Assembly (NCBI GenBank): GCA_027020915.1
Contig: JALUVF010000099.1
Span: 1 to 40,132, forward strand
Direction of reading: 5' to 3'
Origin: a bacterium
Lineage (GTDB): Bacteria; Thermosulfidibacterota; Thermosulfidibacteria; Thermosulfidibacterales; B14-G1
Length of the DNA: 40,132 nucleotides
Below the pieces are notes generated by a model. It ran no database searches and was not told where the DNA came from. It saw only the letters and a program-made list of their open reading frames with translations. A program made the translations under genes and the position numbers. Positions 8,627 to 17,642 of the stretch are shown piece after piece (positions within the stretch are counted from its first letter, which is position 1; each line of letters starts with the position of its first letter).

Positions 8627-10846
8627 TCAGGAAGCCCTCACAATCCCTGTCAGCCCCTGGTCCCACACCTCTTTCAGCTCTTCCAGGGGGACCTCCAGGC
8701 TGCCCCCTGGCCACGAGATCCGGAGATTTTCACCTCCTACCCTGCCCAGGATGGAGAAGGGCACCCCATACTGGGCTGCCAGGGCTTCCACTTCCCCGGT
8801 TTGGGGAGGCTCCAGGGAGATGACCACCCTGCCCTGGTCCTCCCCGAAGAGGAGGGCATCGGGGCGCATTTTCTCCTTCAATTCCACCGTGGCCCCCAAG
8901 GTGGCCTCACCGGAAATGCAACACTCCGCCAGGGTCACGGCCAGACCCCCGTGGGAAACGTCGTGGGCGGACTTTATCAGTTCCCTGCGGGCCAGCTCCA
9001 CCAACAGACGGTGGAGTCTCTTCTCGTACTCCAGGTCCACGGGGGGAGGTGCTCCGGCCACCCTGCCGTGGACGTGTTCCAGGTACTCCGTACCCCCCAG
9101 GTGCCCTCTGTTACTTCCCAAGAGGGCCACCAGATCTCCTGGATCCTTGAAATCCTGGGTGACCCGATCCTCCACCCGGTTCAGGATGCCCACCATGCCA
9201 ATGGTAGGGGTGGGATAGACCCCCTTTCCCATGGTCTCGTTGTAGAAGCTCACATTACCCCCTGTGACGGGGGTCTCCAGAACCTGGCAGGCCCGGGCCA
9301 TGCCTTCCACCGCCCGGGCAAAGGTCCACATCACCTGGGGTTTTTCCGGATTGCCGAAGTTGAGGCAGTTGGTGATGGCCCGGGGCAGAGCCCCCGAGCA
9401 GGCCACGTTCCTGGCGGCCTCGGCCACGGCCTGTTGGGCCCCCATGTAAGGGTCCAGATAGCAGTATCGGGGATTGCAGTCGGAGGAGAGGGCCACGGCC
9501 CTGCCCGTCTCTTTGATGCGGATAACGGCGGCATCGGAGCCTGGCAGGACCACGGTGTTGGTCTGGACCATGTGGTCGTACTGGCGGTAGATCCATTCCT
9601 TGCTGGCTATGTTGGGATGGCCCAGGAGTTCCAGAAGCACACCTTTCAGATCCCGGGGCACGGGGACTTCCCCCAGGTCCAACTGCCGGACTTCGTCCAG
9701 ATAGGCGGGTCTCTCCTGGGGTCTGTCGTAGACAGGGGTGTCTTCCGTGAGGCACATGGCGGGCACCTGGGCCACCACCTCTCCCCTGTGCCACACCCGG
9801 ACCAGACCGTCCCCGGTGACCCGGCCTATGACCACGGCGTCCAGGCCCCACTTTTTGAAGGTGCTGATCACCTTGTCTTCCGTGCCTTTCCTGGCCACAA
9901 GGAGCATCCTTTCCTGGGACTCGGAGAGCATGATCTCGTAAGCCGTCATGCCTTCCTCCCTCTGGGGCACCTTGTCCAGGTCTATCTCGACGCCCACCCC
10001 TCCTTTGGAGGCCATTTCGCTGGTGGAACATGTGAGGCCCGCCGCTCCCATATCCTGGATGCCCACGATCCAGTCGTGCTGGAAGGCCTCCAGGCACGCT
10101 TCCATGAGGAGTTTTTCCGTGAAAGGGTCTCCCACCTGGACGTTGGGCCTCTTCTCTTCCGAGTCTTCGCTGAACTCCTCCGAGGCCATGGTGGCCCCAT
10201 GGATGCCGTCTCTCCCCGTCTTGGATCCTACGTAGATGACGGGGTTCCCCACCCCTGCGGCCTTGGCCTTGAAGATCCTGTCCCTCTTCACCAGGCCCAG
10301 ATTGAAGACGTTCACCAGGGGATTGCCGTCGTAGCAGGGGGCAAAACTCACCTCTCCTCCCACGGTGGGCACGCCGATACAGTTGCCGTACCAGGCGATG
10401 CCCGAGACCACCCCTTCCAGGATGTACCTGTTCCTGGGCTTGTCCAGGGTGCCGAAGCGGAGGGAGTCCAGAGAGGCCATGGGCCTGGCTCCCATGGTGA
10501 AGATGTCTCTAAGGATCCCCCCCACCCCTGTGGCTGCTCCCTGGAAGGGTTCAATGTAAGAGGGGTGGTTGTGGCTTTCCATCTTGAAGGCCACGGCCCA
10601 GGTGTCGTCCACGGCTATGACCCCGGCGTTCTCCCCAGGTCCTTCAATGACCCAGGGGGCCTGGGTGGGGAGTTTTTTTAGGTGGAGGCGGGAGCTCTTG
10701 TAGGAGCAGTGCTCGCTCCACATGACGGAGATGATGCCCAGCTCCGTCACGTTGGGTTCTCGTCCCAGGATCTCCACGATCCTATGGTACTCTTCCATGG
10801 TAAGGTTGTGTTCTTTAATCACCTGCGGGGTTATGGACCCTTGCAT
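8627..10846 (-). CDS. purL: phosphoribosylformylglycinamidine synthase subunit PurL
   Basis: Fourth step of purine synthesis: ATP-dependent conversion of formylglycinamide ribonucleotide to the amidine, using ammonia delivered by PurQ with PurS. At 739 residues it is the small, bacterial-type PurL, which lacks the fused glutaminase. Recognisable segments are [11 protein letters not shown] near the N-terminus, [13 protein letters not shown] and the ESHNHPS motif, followed by the duplicated AIRS-like halves. No purQ or purS lies in the window. ATG at 10846 has GGAGG 8 bases upstream. Transcribed alone and divergent from the def-glgA group. Confidence 0.95.
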   Translation of the reverse strand: MQGSITPQVIKEHNLTMEEYHRIVEILGREPNVTELGIISVMWSEHCSYKSSRLHLKKLPTQAPWVIEGPGENAGVIAVDDTWAVAFKMESHNHPSYIEPFQGAATGVGGILRDIFTMGARPMASLDSLRFGTLDKPRNRYILEGVVSGIAWYGNCIGVPTVGGEVSFAPCYDGNPLVNVFNLGLVKRDRIFKAKAAGVGNPVIYVGSKTGRDGIHGATMASEEFSEDSEEKRPNVQVGDPFTEKLLMEACLEAFQHDWIVGIQDMGAAGLTCSTSEMASKGGVGVEIDLDKVPQREEGMTAYEIMLSESQERMLLVARKGTEDKVISTFKKWGLDAVVIGRVTGDGLVRVWHRGEVVAQVPAMCLTEDTPVYDRPQERPAYLDEVRQLDLGEVPVPRDLKGVLLELLGHPNIASKEWIYRQYDHMVQTNTVVLPGSDAAVIRIKETGRAVALSSDCNPRYCYLDPYMGAQQAVAEAARNVACSGALPRAITNCLNFGNPEKPQVMWTFARAVEGMARACQVLETPVTGGNVSFYNETMGKGVYPTPTIGMVGILNRVEDRVTQDFKDPGDLVALLGSNRGHLGGTEYLEHVHGRVAGAPPPVDLEYEKRLHRLLVELARRELIKSAHDVSHGGLAVTLAECCISGEATLGATVELKEKMRPDALLFGEDQGRVVISLEPPQTGEVEALAAQYGVPFSILGRVGGENLRISWPGGSLEVPLEELKEVWDQGLTGIVRAS

Positions 10847-10941
10847 ATTATGGTCCTCCAGCCATAGATTATGGTAGCGTCAAGTTGACTCTCTTTGTAA
10901 TGCCCTGTTGGCTGTTGTTCAAGAAGAAGGAGGTGGGAATT
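10847..10941. promoter_or_regulatory. divergent control region purL / coiled-coil gene with two dyads
   Basis: Contains CCATA-GAT-TATGG (10862-10874) and the 11-base palindrome GTCAA-G-TTGAC (10879-10889). On the minus strand CATAAT (rc of 10868-10873) is a five-of-six match to a -10 box for purL, but no good -35 stands at the right distance; the GTCAAGTTGAC dyad occupies that place, which would fit an activator or repressor site. Confidence 0.35.
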
Positions 10942-11298
10942 ATGGGAGGTGAGGATCTTGTGAAAGACTTGGAGGCCTGGGTGGCCCGGGTGAAGGAGAG
11001 GGGTGCCTCGGCTTTAGAGATAACCCGGCTTAAGCTGAGAAAGAGCGGCCTGGAGAAGGGGATCTCCCGCCTCCATACCCGGTTGGGGGAGAGGATAGAG
11101 TATCTCCTGGATCTGGGTAGGGAGCACGTGGAAGAGGACGAGGTGGTGAAGGGATTTCTTCAGGAGATCCGGGACGTGAGGAGGGAGATCCGGGAGATAG
11201 AGGAGAAGATGGAGGCCCTGAAGGAGGCGGGCTCCATGGCCCAGAGTGAAGGGGCCTTCTCCCGGGGGGAGGAGGCTTCTGGAGGGCAGGAGAGTTAA
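10942..11298 (+). CDS. small coiled-coil protein of unknown function
   Basis: 118-residue, highly charged, almost entirely helical protein: a central heptad-like region (about residues 25-95) rich in Glu, Arg, Lys and Leu, and a low-complexity Gly/Ser/Glu tail. No signal peptide and no cysteines in the core. Start ATG 10942 is chosen over an upstream in-frame start at 10885 because GGAGGT lies 7 bases ahead and the extra residues look untranslated. Its TAA is followed directly by the ATG of the peptide deformylase gene, so it is the first gene of that operon. I do not recognise a family. Confidence 0.65.
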   Translation: MGGEDLVKDLEAWVARVKERGASALEITRLKLRKSGLEKGISRLHTRLGERIEYLLDLGREHVEEDEVVKGFLQEIRDVRREIREIEEKMEALKEAGSMAQSEGAFSRGEEASGGQES

Positions 11299-11805
11299 AT
11301 GGCCAAACCCATTCTCACCTTTCCCCATCCCCTCCTCTATAAAAAGAGCAGAGAGGTGGAGGAGTTGAACGGGGCCCTGGCCCGGCTGGTGGAGGAGATG
11401 CTGGAGACCATGTACGGGGCCCCGGGTATAGGCTTGGCTGCCCCTCAGATAGGAGAGAACATCAGGCTCATCGTCTTTGATCTCTCGGATCCTGAGGCCC
11501 CCGAGAGGAGGCCCCACCACCTGATAAACCCTGTCATCACCGCTTTGGAGGGGGAAGTGGTGGGGGAAGAGGGATGTCTCAGCGTGCCGGGGGTGAGGGA
11601 GAAGGTGAAGCGCTACGCTCGGGTGGAGGTGAAGGGGTTAGATCTCCAAGGCAGAGAGAGGATCTTTGAGGCCCAGGGGCTCCTGGCCCGCATGTTTCAA
11701 CACGAGATAGATCACCTGGACGGCGTTCTCTTCATAGACCGCCTGGGGCCGATAAAGAGGCGACGGCTCAAAAGCCTGTTGCTGAAAAGGGAGAGGGAGG
11801 GATGA
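11299..11805 (+). CDS. def: peptide deformylase
   Basis: Removes the formyl group from the N-terminal methionine of new proteins; cytoplasmic metalloenzyme. 168 residues, normal length. The three family motifs are intact: GIGLAAPQIG (about 43-52), EGCLSVPG with the metal-binding Cys93, and QHEIDHLDG with metal-binding His135 and His139 and catalytic Glu136. Starts immediately after the stop of the coiled-coil gene and ends in an ATGA overlap with glgA, so translation of the two is probably coupled. The usual partner fmt is not adjacent. Confidence 0.96.
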   Translation: MAKPILTFPHPLLYKKSREVEELNGALARLVEEMLETMYGAPGIGLAAPQIGENIRLIVFDLSDPEAPERRPHHLINPVITALEGEVVGEEGCLSVPGVREKVKRYARVEVKGLDLQGRERIFEAQGLLARMFQHEIDHLDGVLFIDRLGPIKRRRLKSLLLKREREG

Positions 11806-13259
11806 GGATAGCCTTTTGCTCGTCGGAGATGGCATCTCTGGCCAAAGTGGGTGGCCTGGCAGATGTGACGGAGTCTCTACCGAAGGCCCTGGCGGGATTG
11901 GGAGAGGATGTATGGGTCTTCCTGCCCCTTTATAAGCAGATATGGGTGGAGCGCCAGAAGGACTTGGAGGATACAGGGGTGAAGATCTCCATTTGCATAG
12001 ACGGCCAGGAAAGAACGGCCGCCCTGTGGAAGACCTCTGTCCATGGCGTGACCGTCTACCTGGTGGATTACAGGGAGTATTTTTACAGGGACCATCCTTA
12101 CGGAACCCCTGAGGGGGACTATCCCGACAATCCCTTTCGCTTCGCCTTCTTCTCCCGGGCGGTACTGGAGGCTATAAAGGCCCTGGGATTGGGCATTGAC
12201 ATCATTCACTGTAACGACTGGGAGACGGCCCTGGTGCCCGTTTATCAGACCCATCTCTACAGGGAAGATCCCCAGTTGAAGGATGTGGGCACCATCTTCA
12301 CCATCCACAACCTGGCTTATCAGGGGGTCTTCGACAAAGAGGTGTTGCCCAAGATAGGCCTGGATTGGTCCCTCTTTCACATGGAGGCCCTGGAGTATTA
12401 CGGCAACGTCAACTATCTCAAAGGGGGCATCGTATTCTCTCATATAGTGAGCACGGTGAGTCCCACCTATGCCAGAGAGATCCAGACGGAGAGGTTCGGT
12501 TACGGCCTGGACGGTGTTTTGAGGAAGAGGAAGGACCGGTTGTTCGGTGTCCTCAACGGCATAGACTACGACGAATGGAATCCTGCCACAGACCCCAAGA
12601 TCTACGTCAACTACGATAAGGAGCGCCTGGAGGCCAAGGGGGAGAACAAGCGGCGCCTTCAGGAGGACAAGGGTCTTGAACCCATGGAGAGCCCTTTGGC
12701 GGGTATGGTGGGGCGTCTGGTGGAGCAGAAGGGTGTGGATCTGGTCCATGCTGTGGTGGGTGACATGGTCTCCATGGGCATGCAACTCATAGTTCTGGGT
12801 GCGGGAGAGAAGCGCTATCACGACATGCTCTTGGAGCTCCAGGAGAAGTACAGGGGTATGGTCTCCATCAACATCGGATACAGTGACGAGCTGGCCTCCA
12901 GGATATATGCGGGGTGTGACCTCTTCCTCATGCCCAGCCGCTATGAGCCCTGTGGTTTGGGTCAGATGATCGCCCTGCGCTACGGTACCATCCCCGTGGT
13001 GAGGGCTACGGGGGGTCTGGCCGATACCATCACGGAGTACAACCCGGAGACGGGGGAGGGCAACGGTTTCGTCTTTGAGGCCTTCAAGCCCGGGGAGTTC
13101 CTGGCCGCTCTCCAGAGGGCCCAGGGGGTCTACAGCTATGGGGAGAGGTGGCAGACCCTGGTGAAGAGGGCTATGGAGTGTGACTTCTCCTGGGGGGCTT
13201 CGGCCAGGAGGTACATGGAGATCTACGAGCTGGCCAAAGGATTGGCCTCCTCGGGTTAG
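11802..13259 (+). CDS. glgA: glycogen synthase (ADP-glucose type, GT5)
   Basis: Transfers glucose from ADP-glucose to the end of an alpha-1,4-glucan. 485 residues, typical of bacterial GlgA. The N-terminal KVGGLADV motif (15-22) binds the ADP-sugar; the C-terminal GT-B domain shows MVGRLVEQKGVDL, PSRYEPCGLGQM and the RATGGLADTI loop. It overlaps def by four bases (ATGA), an unusual association of a storage-polymer gene with a protein-maturation gene. glgP, pyk and a phosphohexomutase elsewhere in the window complete part of a glycogen cycle; glgC and glgB are not seen. Confidence 0.95.
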   Translation: MRIAFCSSEMASLAKVGGLADVTESLPKALAGLGEDVWVFLPLYKQIWVERQKDLEDTGVKISICIDGQERTAALWKTSVHGVTVYLVDYREYFYRDHPYGTPEGDYPDNPFRFAFFSRAVLEAIKALGLGIDIIHCNDWETALVPVYQTHLYREDPQLKDVGTIFTIHNLAYQGVFDKEVLPKIGLDWSLFHMEALEYYGNVNYLKGGIVFSHIVSTVSPTYAREIQTERFGYGLDGVLRKRKDRLFGVLNGIDYDEWNPATDPKIYVNYDKERLEAKGENKRRLQEDKGLEPMESPLAGMVGRLVEQKGVDLVHAVVGDMVSMGMQLIVLGAGEKRYHDMLLELQEKYRGMVSINIGYSDELASRIYAGCDLFLMPSRYEPCGLGQMIALRYGTIPVVRATGGLADTITEYNPETGEGNGFVFEAFKPGEFLAALQRAQGVYSYGERWQTLVKRAMECDFSWGASARRYMEIYELAKGLASSG

Positions 13260-13270
13260 ATCTTTTCCTC

Positions 13271-13299
13271 TTGAAAGATGGGGTCTTTACCTTTATCTT
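13271..13299 (+). promoter_or_regulatory. sigma70-like promoter for rpmE
   Basis: TTGAAA at 13271-13276 (five of six) and TATCTT at 13294-13299 (four of six) with a 17-base spacer, 38 bases before the rpmE start, in the only gap of this operon longer than 50 bases. Confidence 0.5.
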
Positions 13300-13337
13300 C
13301 TTCTGCCGATCCCGTTGAGGAAAAAGGAGGTAAGAAC

Positions 13338-13547
13338 ATGAAAGAGGGGATTCATCCCGATTATCACGAGGTGGAAGTGGTTTGCGCCTGTGGAAACACC
13401 TTCAAGACCCGGTCCACGGTGAAAGGAGACACCCTTCACGTGGCTGTCTGCTCCCAGTGTCACCCTTTTTATACGGGTAGGCAGAGGACCAGAGAGGTAG
13501 CGGGCCGGGCTGAGAGGTTCAGGAAGAAGTACGGCCTGGACAAGTGA
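13338..13547 (+). CDS. rpmE: 50S ribosomal protein L31
   Basis: 69-residue zinc-type L31 of the large ribosomal subunit. [11 protein letters not shown] at the N-terminus and the cysteine pattern VCACGNTF ... [10 protein letters not shown] identify the zinc-binding form; RFRKKYGL ends it. ATG 13338 has AAGGAGG 7 bases upstream and gives the normal L31 N-terminus; an open frame from 13278 adds 20 residues with no resemblance to L31. Followed 10 bases later by thyX. Confidence 0.95.
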   Translation: MKEGIHPDYHEVEVVCACGNTFKTRSTVKGDTLHVAVCSQCHPFYTGRQRTREVAGRAERFRKKYGLDK

Positions 13548-13557
13548 CCCGGACTTC

Positions 13558-14244
13558 ATGGAGGTAGTTCTTCTGGCCTACACCCCCGATCCTGAAGGGG
13601 TGGTCTATACCGCTGCCCGCCTCTGTTACTCGTCCAAAGGGATCAGGGAGCTCATGGGGGAGGAAGGGGTATCACCCATGAGGCTCATAGAGCAGATCAA
13701 GGCCTCTGGTCACCATTCGGTCTTGGAACACGCCTCTTTCACCTTTGGCATAGAGGGTATCTCCCGGGTCACCACCCACCAGCTGGTGCGCCACCGCATC
13801 GCATCCTATTCTCAGAAGAGCCAGCGCTACGTCACCGAGGAGGCCTTCCAGTATATCCTCCCTGCCACAGTGGCGGAGAAGGGGGAGGCCCGAGAGCTCT
13901 TTCTTCGGACTATGGATACTTGCAGGGAGGCCTACAACCGCCTCCTGGACATGGGAGTACCCAAGGAGGATGCCCGTTATCTTCTCCCTTCGGGATGCGA
14001 GACCAAGATTATTGTCACCATGAACGCCCGGGAGCTTCTCCATTTCTTCTCCTTGAGGTGCTGCAGGAGAGCCCAGTGGGAGATTAGGGCCATGGCCAAG
14101 GAGATGCTGCGCCACTGCAAGAGGGTGGCCCCTGTTATATTTCAGGATGCCGGGCCTCCCTGCCTCCGGGGCCCCTGTCCCGAGGGGACCTTCAGCTGTG
14201 GCGAGATGGAAGAGGTGAGGGAAGAGTTCGCATGGACCAGGTGA
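13558..14244 (+). CDS. thyX: flavin-dependent thymidylate synthase
   Basis: Makes dTMP from dUMP using methylene-tetrahydrofolate, FAD and NADPH; common in anaerobes and thermophiles lacking thyA. The signature [14 protein letters not shown] (about residues 79-92) is complete, with the family's RHR-x7-8-S pattern. [12 protein letters not shown] precedes it and the C-terminal region keeps the [12 protein letters not shown] motif. 228 residues, normal. ATG 13558 has little ribosome binding sequence, so it may depend on coupling to rpmE 10 bases upstream; the 3' end overlaps prfA by 13 bases. Confidence 0.95.
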   Translation: MEVVLLAYTPDPEGVVYTAARLCYSSKGIRELMGEEGVSPMRLIEQIKASGHHSVLEHASFTFGIEGISRVTTHQLVRHRIASYSQKSQRYVTEEAFQYILPATVAEKGEARELFLRTMDTCREAYNRLLDMGVPKEDARYLLPSGCETKIIVTMNARELLHFFSLRCCRRAQWEIRAMAKEMLRHCKRVAPVIFQDAGPPCLRGPCPEGTFSCGEMEEVREEFAWTR

Positions 14245-15314
14245 TTCTCCATAGGCTCGAGGAGATAGAGGAGAAGTTCCGGGAGCTGGAGGAGAGTCTG
14301 GCCGATCCCCGGATCTTCTCCCAGCCCGACAGGTATCAGCACCTGGCCAAGGAGCACAAATCCCTCTCTCCCCTGGTGGCAGCCTTCAGGGAATGGCGGG
14401 AGGTGGCCAGGAGGGAGGAGGAGGCCAGAGAGCTTCTGAAAGAGGGGGACGAGGAGATCAAGGAGCTGGCCCAGGAGGAGATCAAGGAGCTGGAGACCCG
14501 GGCCCGGGAGTTGGAGGATCGGCTGAAACGCCTCCTTTTGCCCAAGGATCCCAACGACGAAAAGAACATCTTTCTGGAGATCAGAGCGGGGGCGGGAGGA
14601 GAGGAGGCGGCCCTCTTTGCCGCTGATCTCTTCAGGATGTACCAGCGCTACGCCGAGCGGAAGGGCTGGAGGTTCACCCCTATGGACCTCAATGTGACAG
14701 GACTGGGGGGGTTCAAGGAGGCCATTGTTCTCATTGAGGGGCGGGGGGCCTATTCCCGCCTGAAGTTTGAGAGTGGGGTGCACCGGGTCCAAAGGGTGCC
14801 CGAGACGGAGTCGGGAGGGAGAATCCACACCTCTACCGTCACCGTGGCCGTTCTCCCCGAGGCCGAGGACGTAGAGGTGGAGGTGAACCCGGAGGACCTC
14901 AAGATAGATGTGTATAGGGCCAGCGGCCCTGGCGGCCAGCACGTGAATGTGACGGACTCGGCGGTACGCATCACCCACATCCCCACAGGCATCGTGGTCC
15001 AGTGCCAGGACGAGCGTTCCCAGCACAAGAACAAGGAGAAGGCCATGAGGATTCTGCGGGCCCGGTTGAAGGATATGATGGAGAGGGAGAGGGCGGAGAG
15101 GATTGCCAGGGAAAGGAGGTCCCAGGTGGGCACGGGAGACAGGAGCGAGAGAATCAGAACCTACAACGTGCCCCAGAATCGGGTGACGGATCACAGAATA
15201 GGATTGACTCTCCATAAGTTAGAGGCCATATTGGATGGCGACTTGGATGAGATTATAGAGGCCTTGATCGCCCGAAGTCAGGCGGAGGAGTTGAAAGGGC
15301 TGGGCATGGAGTGA
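14232..15314 (+). CDS. prfA: peptide chain release factor 1
   Basis: Terminates translation at UAA and UAG. 360 residues. The stop-codon recognition tripeptide is Pro-Glu-Thr at 190-192, fitting the PxT of RF1 rather than the SPF of RF2, and the peptidyl-tRNA hydrolysis motif GGQ is at 234-236 within [13 protein letters not shown]. Coiled N-terminal domain and basic C-terminal end are present. Overlaps thyX by 13 bases; its TGA lies 11 bases before the HU/IHF start. The usual partner prmC does not follow. Confidence 0.96.
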   Translation: MDQVILHRLEEIEEKFRELEESLADPRIFSQPDRYQHLAKEHKSLSPLVAAFREWREVARREEEARELLKEGDEEIKELAQEEIKELETRARELEDRLKRLLLPKDPNDEKNIFLEIRAGAGGEEAALFAADLFRMYQRYAERKGWRFTPMDLNVTGLGGFKEAIVLIEGRGAYSRLKFESGVHRVQRVPETESGGRIHTSTVTVAVLPEAEDVEVEVNPEDLKIDVYRASGPGGQHVNVTDSAVRITHIPTGIVVQCQDERSQHKNKEKAMRILRARLKDMMERERAERIARERRSQVGTGDRSERIRTYNVPQNRVTDHRIGLTLHKLEAILDGDLDEIIEALIARSQAEELKGLGME

Positions 15315-15325
15315 AGGAGGGAGAG

Positions 15326-15598
15326 ATGATCAAATCTGACATCATAGCTAGGGTCATGGAGGAGTTGGGATATACCAGGGCCCAGGCCGATAGGGCCGTG
15401 AATACCGTCTTGGAAGAGGTGATCGATGCCCTAAGCCAGGGAGAGAACGTGATCATCAGGAAGTTCGGCTCTTTTGAGGTCTATCAGTCCAAGAGACGCA
15501 AGGGTCGGAACCTCAAGACGGGGGAAGAGGTGCCCATTCCCCCTCAAAGGGTGGTGAGGTTCAAGCCCAGCAAGAAGCTGAAGTTTGTGGAAGAGTAG
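15326..15598 (+). CDS. HU/IHF-family DNA-binding protein
   Basis: 90-residue histone-like protein. KSDIIARVMEELGY at the N-terminus, the VIIRKFGSFEV segment and the arm region with GRNLKTGEEVPIPP and VVRFKPSKKL are typical; the sequence is closer to IHF-alpha-like than to classical HU, but I do not assign a symbol. ATG 15326 is preceded by GGAGG at 5 bases and gives the standard N-terminus; a GTG at 15311, overlapping the prfA stop, would add five residues. Likely co-transcribed with prfA. Confidence 0.92.
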   Translation: MIKSDIIARVMEELGYTRAQADRAVNTVLEEVIDALSQGENVIIRKFGSFEVYQSKRRKGRNLKTGEEVPIPPQRVVRFKPSKKLKFVEE

Positions 15599-15603
15599 TT
15601 CCT

Positions 15604-15638
15604 GGGTCCCTCCGGGGTTTTCCATGGGCGGAGGACCC
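15604..15638 (+). terminator. large stem-loop after the HU/IHF gene
   Basis: GGGTCCCTCCG (15604-15614) pairs with CGGAGGACCC (15629-15638), a 10-pair stem with one bulged base and a 14-base loop, five bases after the HU/IHF stop. No run of T follows, so it is not a standard intrinsic terminator; it may slow polymerase, protect the upstream mRNA, or terminate weakly. Confidence 0.35.
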
Positions 15639-15691
15639 TGCCGGAAGGTGGCTTGAGGGAAACTGTTTGAAGGCCTAGCCGGTGGCTTAGA

Positions 15692-17557
15692 GTGAGTAGA
15701 AAAGGGAGACTCCTTCTGGTGGGGAGCCTCCTTTTCTTTTATGCCCTCTCTTTTGCCAGGGTCTACCGGGCCAGGACCCGTCTTGAAGCCCTGCGCACTC
15801 TCCATCCCCGGGGAGCCCTTGTGGCCTTCAGGGGCACCGTGGTTTCTCTGCCCCTGAAGGGGGGGAGAGGCTACAGGGTGGAGGTGGCCGTCCCCTACAG
15901 GGTGGAACTCCACGGCAGGGGGGAGGCCCCAAGGGCGGGGGACCTCATCCGGTTTAAGGGGCGGGTGCTCCCGGTGAAGGGGTTCAGGAATCCCTGGGGC
16001 ATGGACAGGGAGGCCTGGTACAACCAAAGGGGGGTGGTTTTCCCCCTCTATGCCAGGGAGTGGACCCTCCTGCGGGCCCGGGTCCTGCCCTTCTACCGCC
16101 AGTTCCCTCTGGACTTTGCGTCCTGGGGAGTGGCCCGTCTCAAGGGGGATCTGGGCCCCGAGGCGGGGGCCGTGGCCTCTTCCCTGGTCCTCGGTTTCCG
16201 TCAGGGTATGGATTGGGAGACCCGGCATCTCTTCACCTCTACGGGTTTGGGGCATCTCCTGGCCGTTTCCGGTTTTCACATGGGCGTGGTCTTTCTCTTC
16301 TTTTACACAATTGTTAGATTGTTTTTAAAAACAAAAGCCCTTTTGCGGCCTATCCGGGACATGGGTGAACTGCCTTCCAGGAGGGCCCTCGTGCCTGCCC
16401 TCTTCCTTCTCTTTTTCTACCTCTTGGTGACGGGTGCTCCCCCTTCGGCCCTCAGGGCCTTCATCATGATCGCATGCTGGGTGGCGGCTCGATTCCTGGA
16501 TCGGGACAGGAGCCTGGAGGGGGCCTTGGCTCTGGCCTTTCTCCTCATGACCCTGGCGAACCCCCTGGTGGTTCTCAGGGTGGGTTTCCAGCTCACCTTC
16601 GCCGCCATGTTGGGAGTGGTGGCGGTTTTGAGGCTGGTGGAGCCCCTGGAGGGCTGGAAGGCGGCCCTGGGAGGGTATCTTGCCATGGCCTTTGTGGTTC
16701 CCTTTTTCACCCTTCCCTTTCTCCTCTTTCATTTCCACCGCTTCTCCCTCTATGCCCCCCTGGCCAATATCCTTTTCATCCTTCCGGCGGGTCTTCTTGT
16801 GGTGTCGGGCCTTCTTCACCTGATGTTGGCGGCCTTCTCTCTTCAGGGTTGGCTGGTGATCCTGGAGAGATGGGCCGTCTCCCTCTTTCTCAAAGGCCTC
16901 ACCCTGATCTCTGCCCTTCCCGGGGCCAGCCTGTGGGTCACCAGGAAGGAGGCCTGGCTCCTCTCTTCCCTGGTGGTACTGGTGCTCATCGCCGTCTATA
17001 TGGTGAGGAGGGGCAGAAAGTGGGCCCTGGTCTTGCCCCTCCTGTCCCTTTCCCTCCTTTACCTCCCTCAATCCCGGGGTTTCATGGTGTTGGATCTGGG
17101 TAGAGGGGGCCGGGCCCTCCTCTTTCAGGGCGGGGAAACCATCCTGGTGGACGCAGGGATAGTGAGGGGCAGGGGGGCCTGGGGCTCCCTGAGGGACGCC
17201 CTCCTGGGGCGGGACACCAGGACCCTGGACGCTCTTGTGGTGAGCCGGGTGATTCCCTCCCGGGCCTCCCTGGTGCCCCGGGTGCTGGAGACCTTCAGGG
17301 TGGAGCGCCTCTATCTTCCGGGGCAGGCCGAGAGGGGGGATCTGGAGGCAACCATCCTCGATATGGCCCGGATGAGGGGAACAGAGGTGGTGCGGGTGGG
17401 AAGGAGGATATCCGTGGGCCCCTTCACCCTCGTGCCCAGGGGCAGAACCCGGCTGGGGGTGGAGGCCATGGCCCTAAAGGAGGGATCCCGGGGTTGGTTC
17501 TGGAAGGGAAGGCTCCTGAGGACCTGGCAGCGGGGGGCTGTGGAGATCACCTTTTAG
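15692..17557 (+). CDS. ComEC/Rec2-family DNA-uptake channel protein with degenerate C-terminal domain
   Basis: Membrane channel family that carries single-stranded DNA across the inner membrane. Order: N-terminal helix; an OB-like soluble region (about 40-130); the competence domain beginning with GLGHLLAVSGFHMG, followed by about eight hydrophobic helices; and a C-terminal region of about 155 residues. That last part sits where the metallo-beta-lactamase-like nuclease domain of long ComEC proteins lies (LDLGRGG..., ILVDAG), yet the HxHxDH metal site is replaced by SRVIPSRAS and the second half is missing. Start is GTG 15692, with only a weak GGTGG upstream. 621 residues, between short (~500) and full (~750) ComEC forms. 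No other competence genes are near. Confidence 0.85.
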   Translation: MSRKGRLLLVGSLLFFYALSFARVYRARTRLEALRTLHPRGALVAFRGTVVSLPLKGGRGYRVEVAVPYRVELHGRGEAPRAGDLIRFKGRVLPVKGFRNPWGMDREAWYNQRGVVFPLYAREWTLLRARVLPFYRQFPLDFASWGVARLKGDLGPEAGAVASSLVLGFRQGMDWETRHLFTSTGLGHLLAVSGFHMGVVFLFFYTIVRLFLKTKALLRPIRDMGELPSRRALVPALFLLFFYLLVTGAPPSALRAFIMIACWVAARFLDRDRSLEGALALAFLLMTLANPLVVLRVGFQLTFAAMLGVVAVLRLVEPLEGWKAALGGYLAMAFVVPFFTLPFLLFHFHRFSLYAPLANILFILPAGLLVVSGLLHLMLAAFSLQGWLVILERWAVSLFLKGLTLISALPGASLWVTRKEAWLLSSLVVLVLIAVYMVRRGRKWALVLPLLSLSLLYLPQSRGFMVLDLGRGGRALLFQGGETILVDAGIVRGRGAWGSLRDALLGRDTRTLDALVVSRVIPSRASLVPRVLETFRVERLYLPGQAERGDLEATILDMARMRGTEVVRVGRRISVGPFTLVPRGRTRLGVEAMALKEGSRGWFWKGRLLRTWQRGAVEITF

Positions 17558-17642
17558 GCCTCCGGGAGCACCTCGCCCCTTCAAAAAGCTTTTCCTTTGT
17601 AGTAAGTAGCCTTCTCGTGCATATTGGGAAAGGGGGCGTGAT

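Noticed and set aside
8279-10681. 800-codon open frame antisense to purL
   Set aside because: Composition (His, Gly, Pro, Val-rich) is that of the reverse frame of a GC-rich gene; no ribosome binding site and no recognisable domain, while the opposite strand is plainly PurL.
17558-17642. Possible attenuator or T-box before trpS
   Set aside because: The 85-base gap is too short for a T-box and shows no Trp-rich leader peptide or paired stem-loops; AAAAGCTTTT is only a short A/T palindrome.
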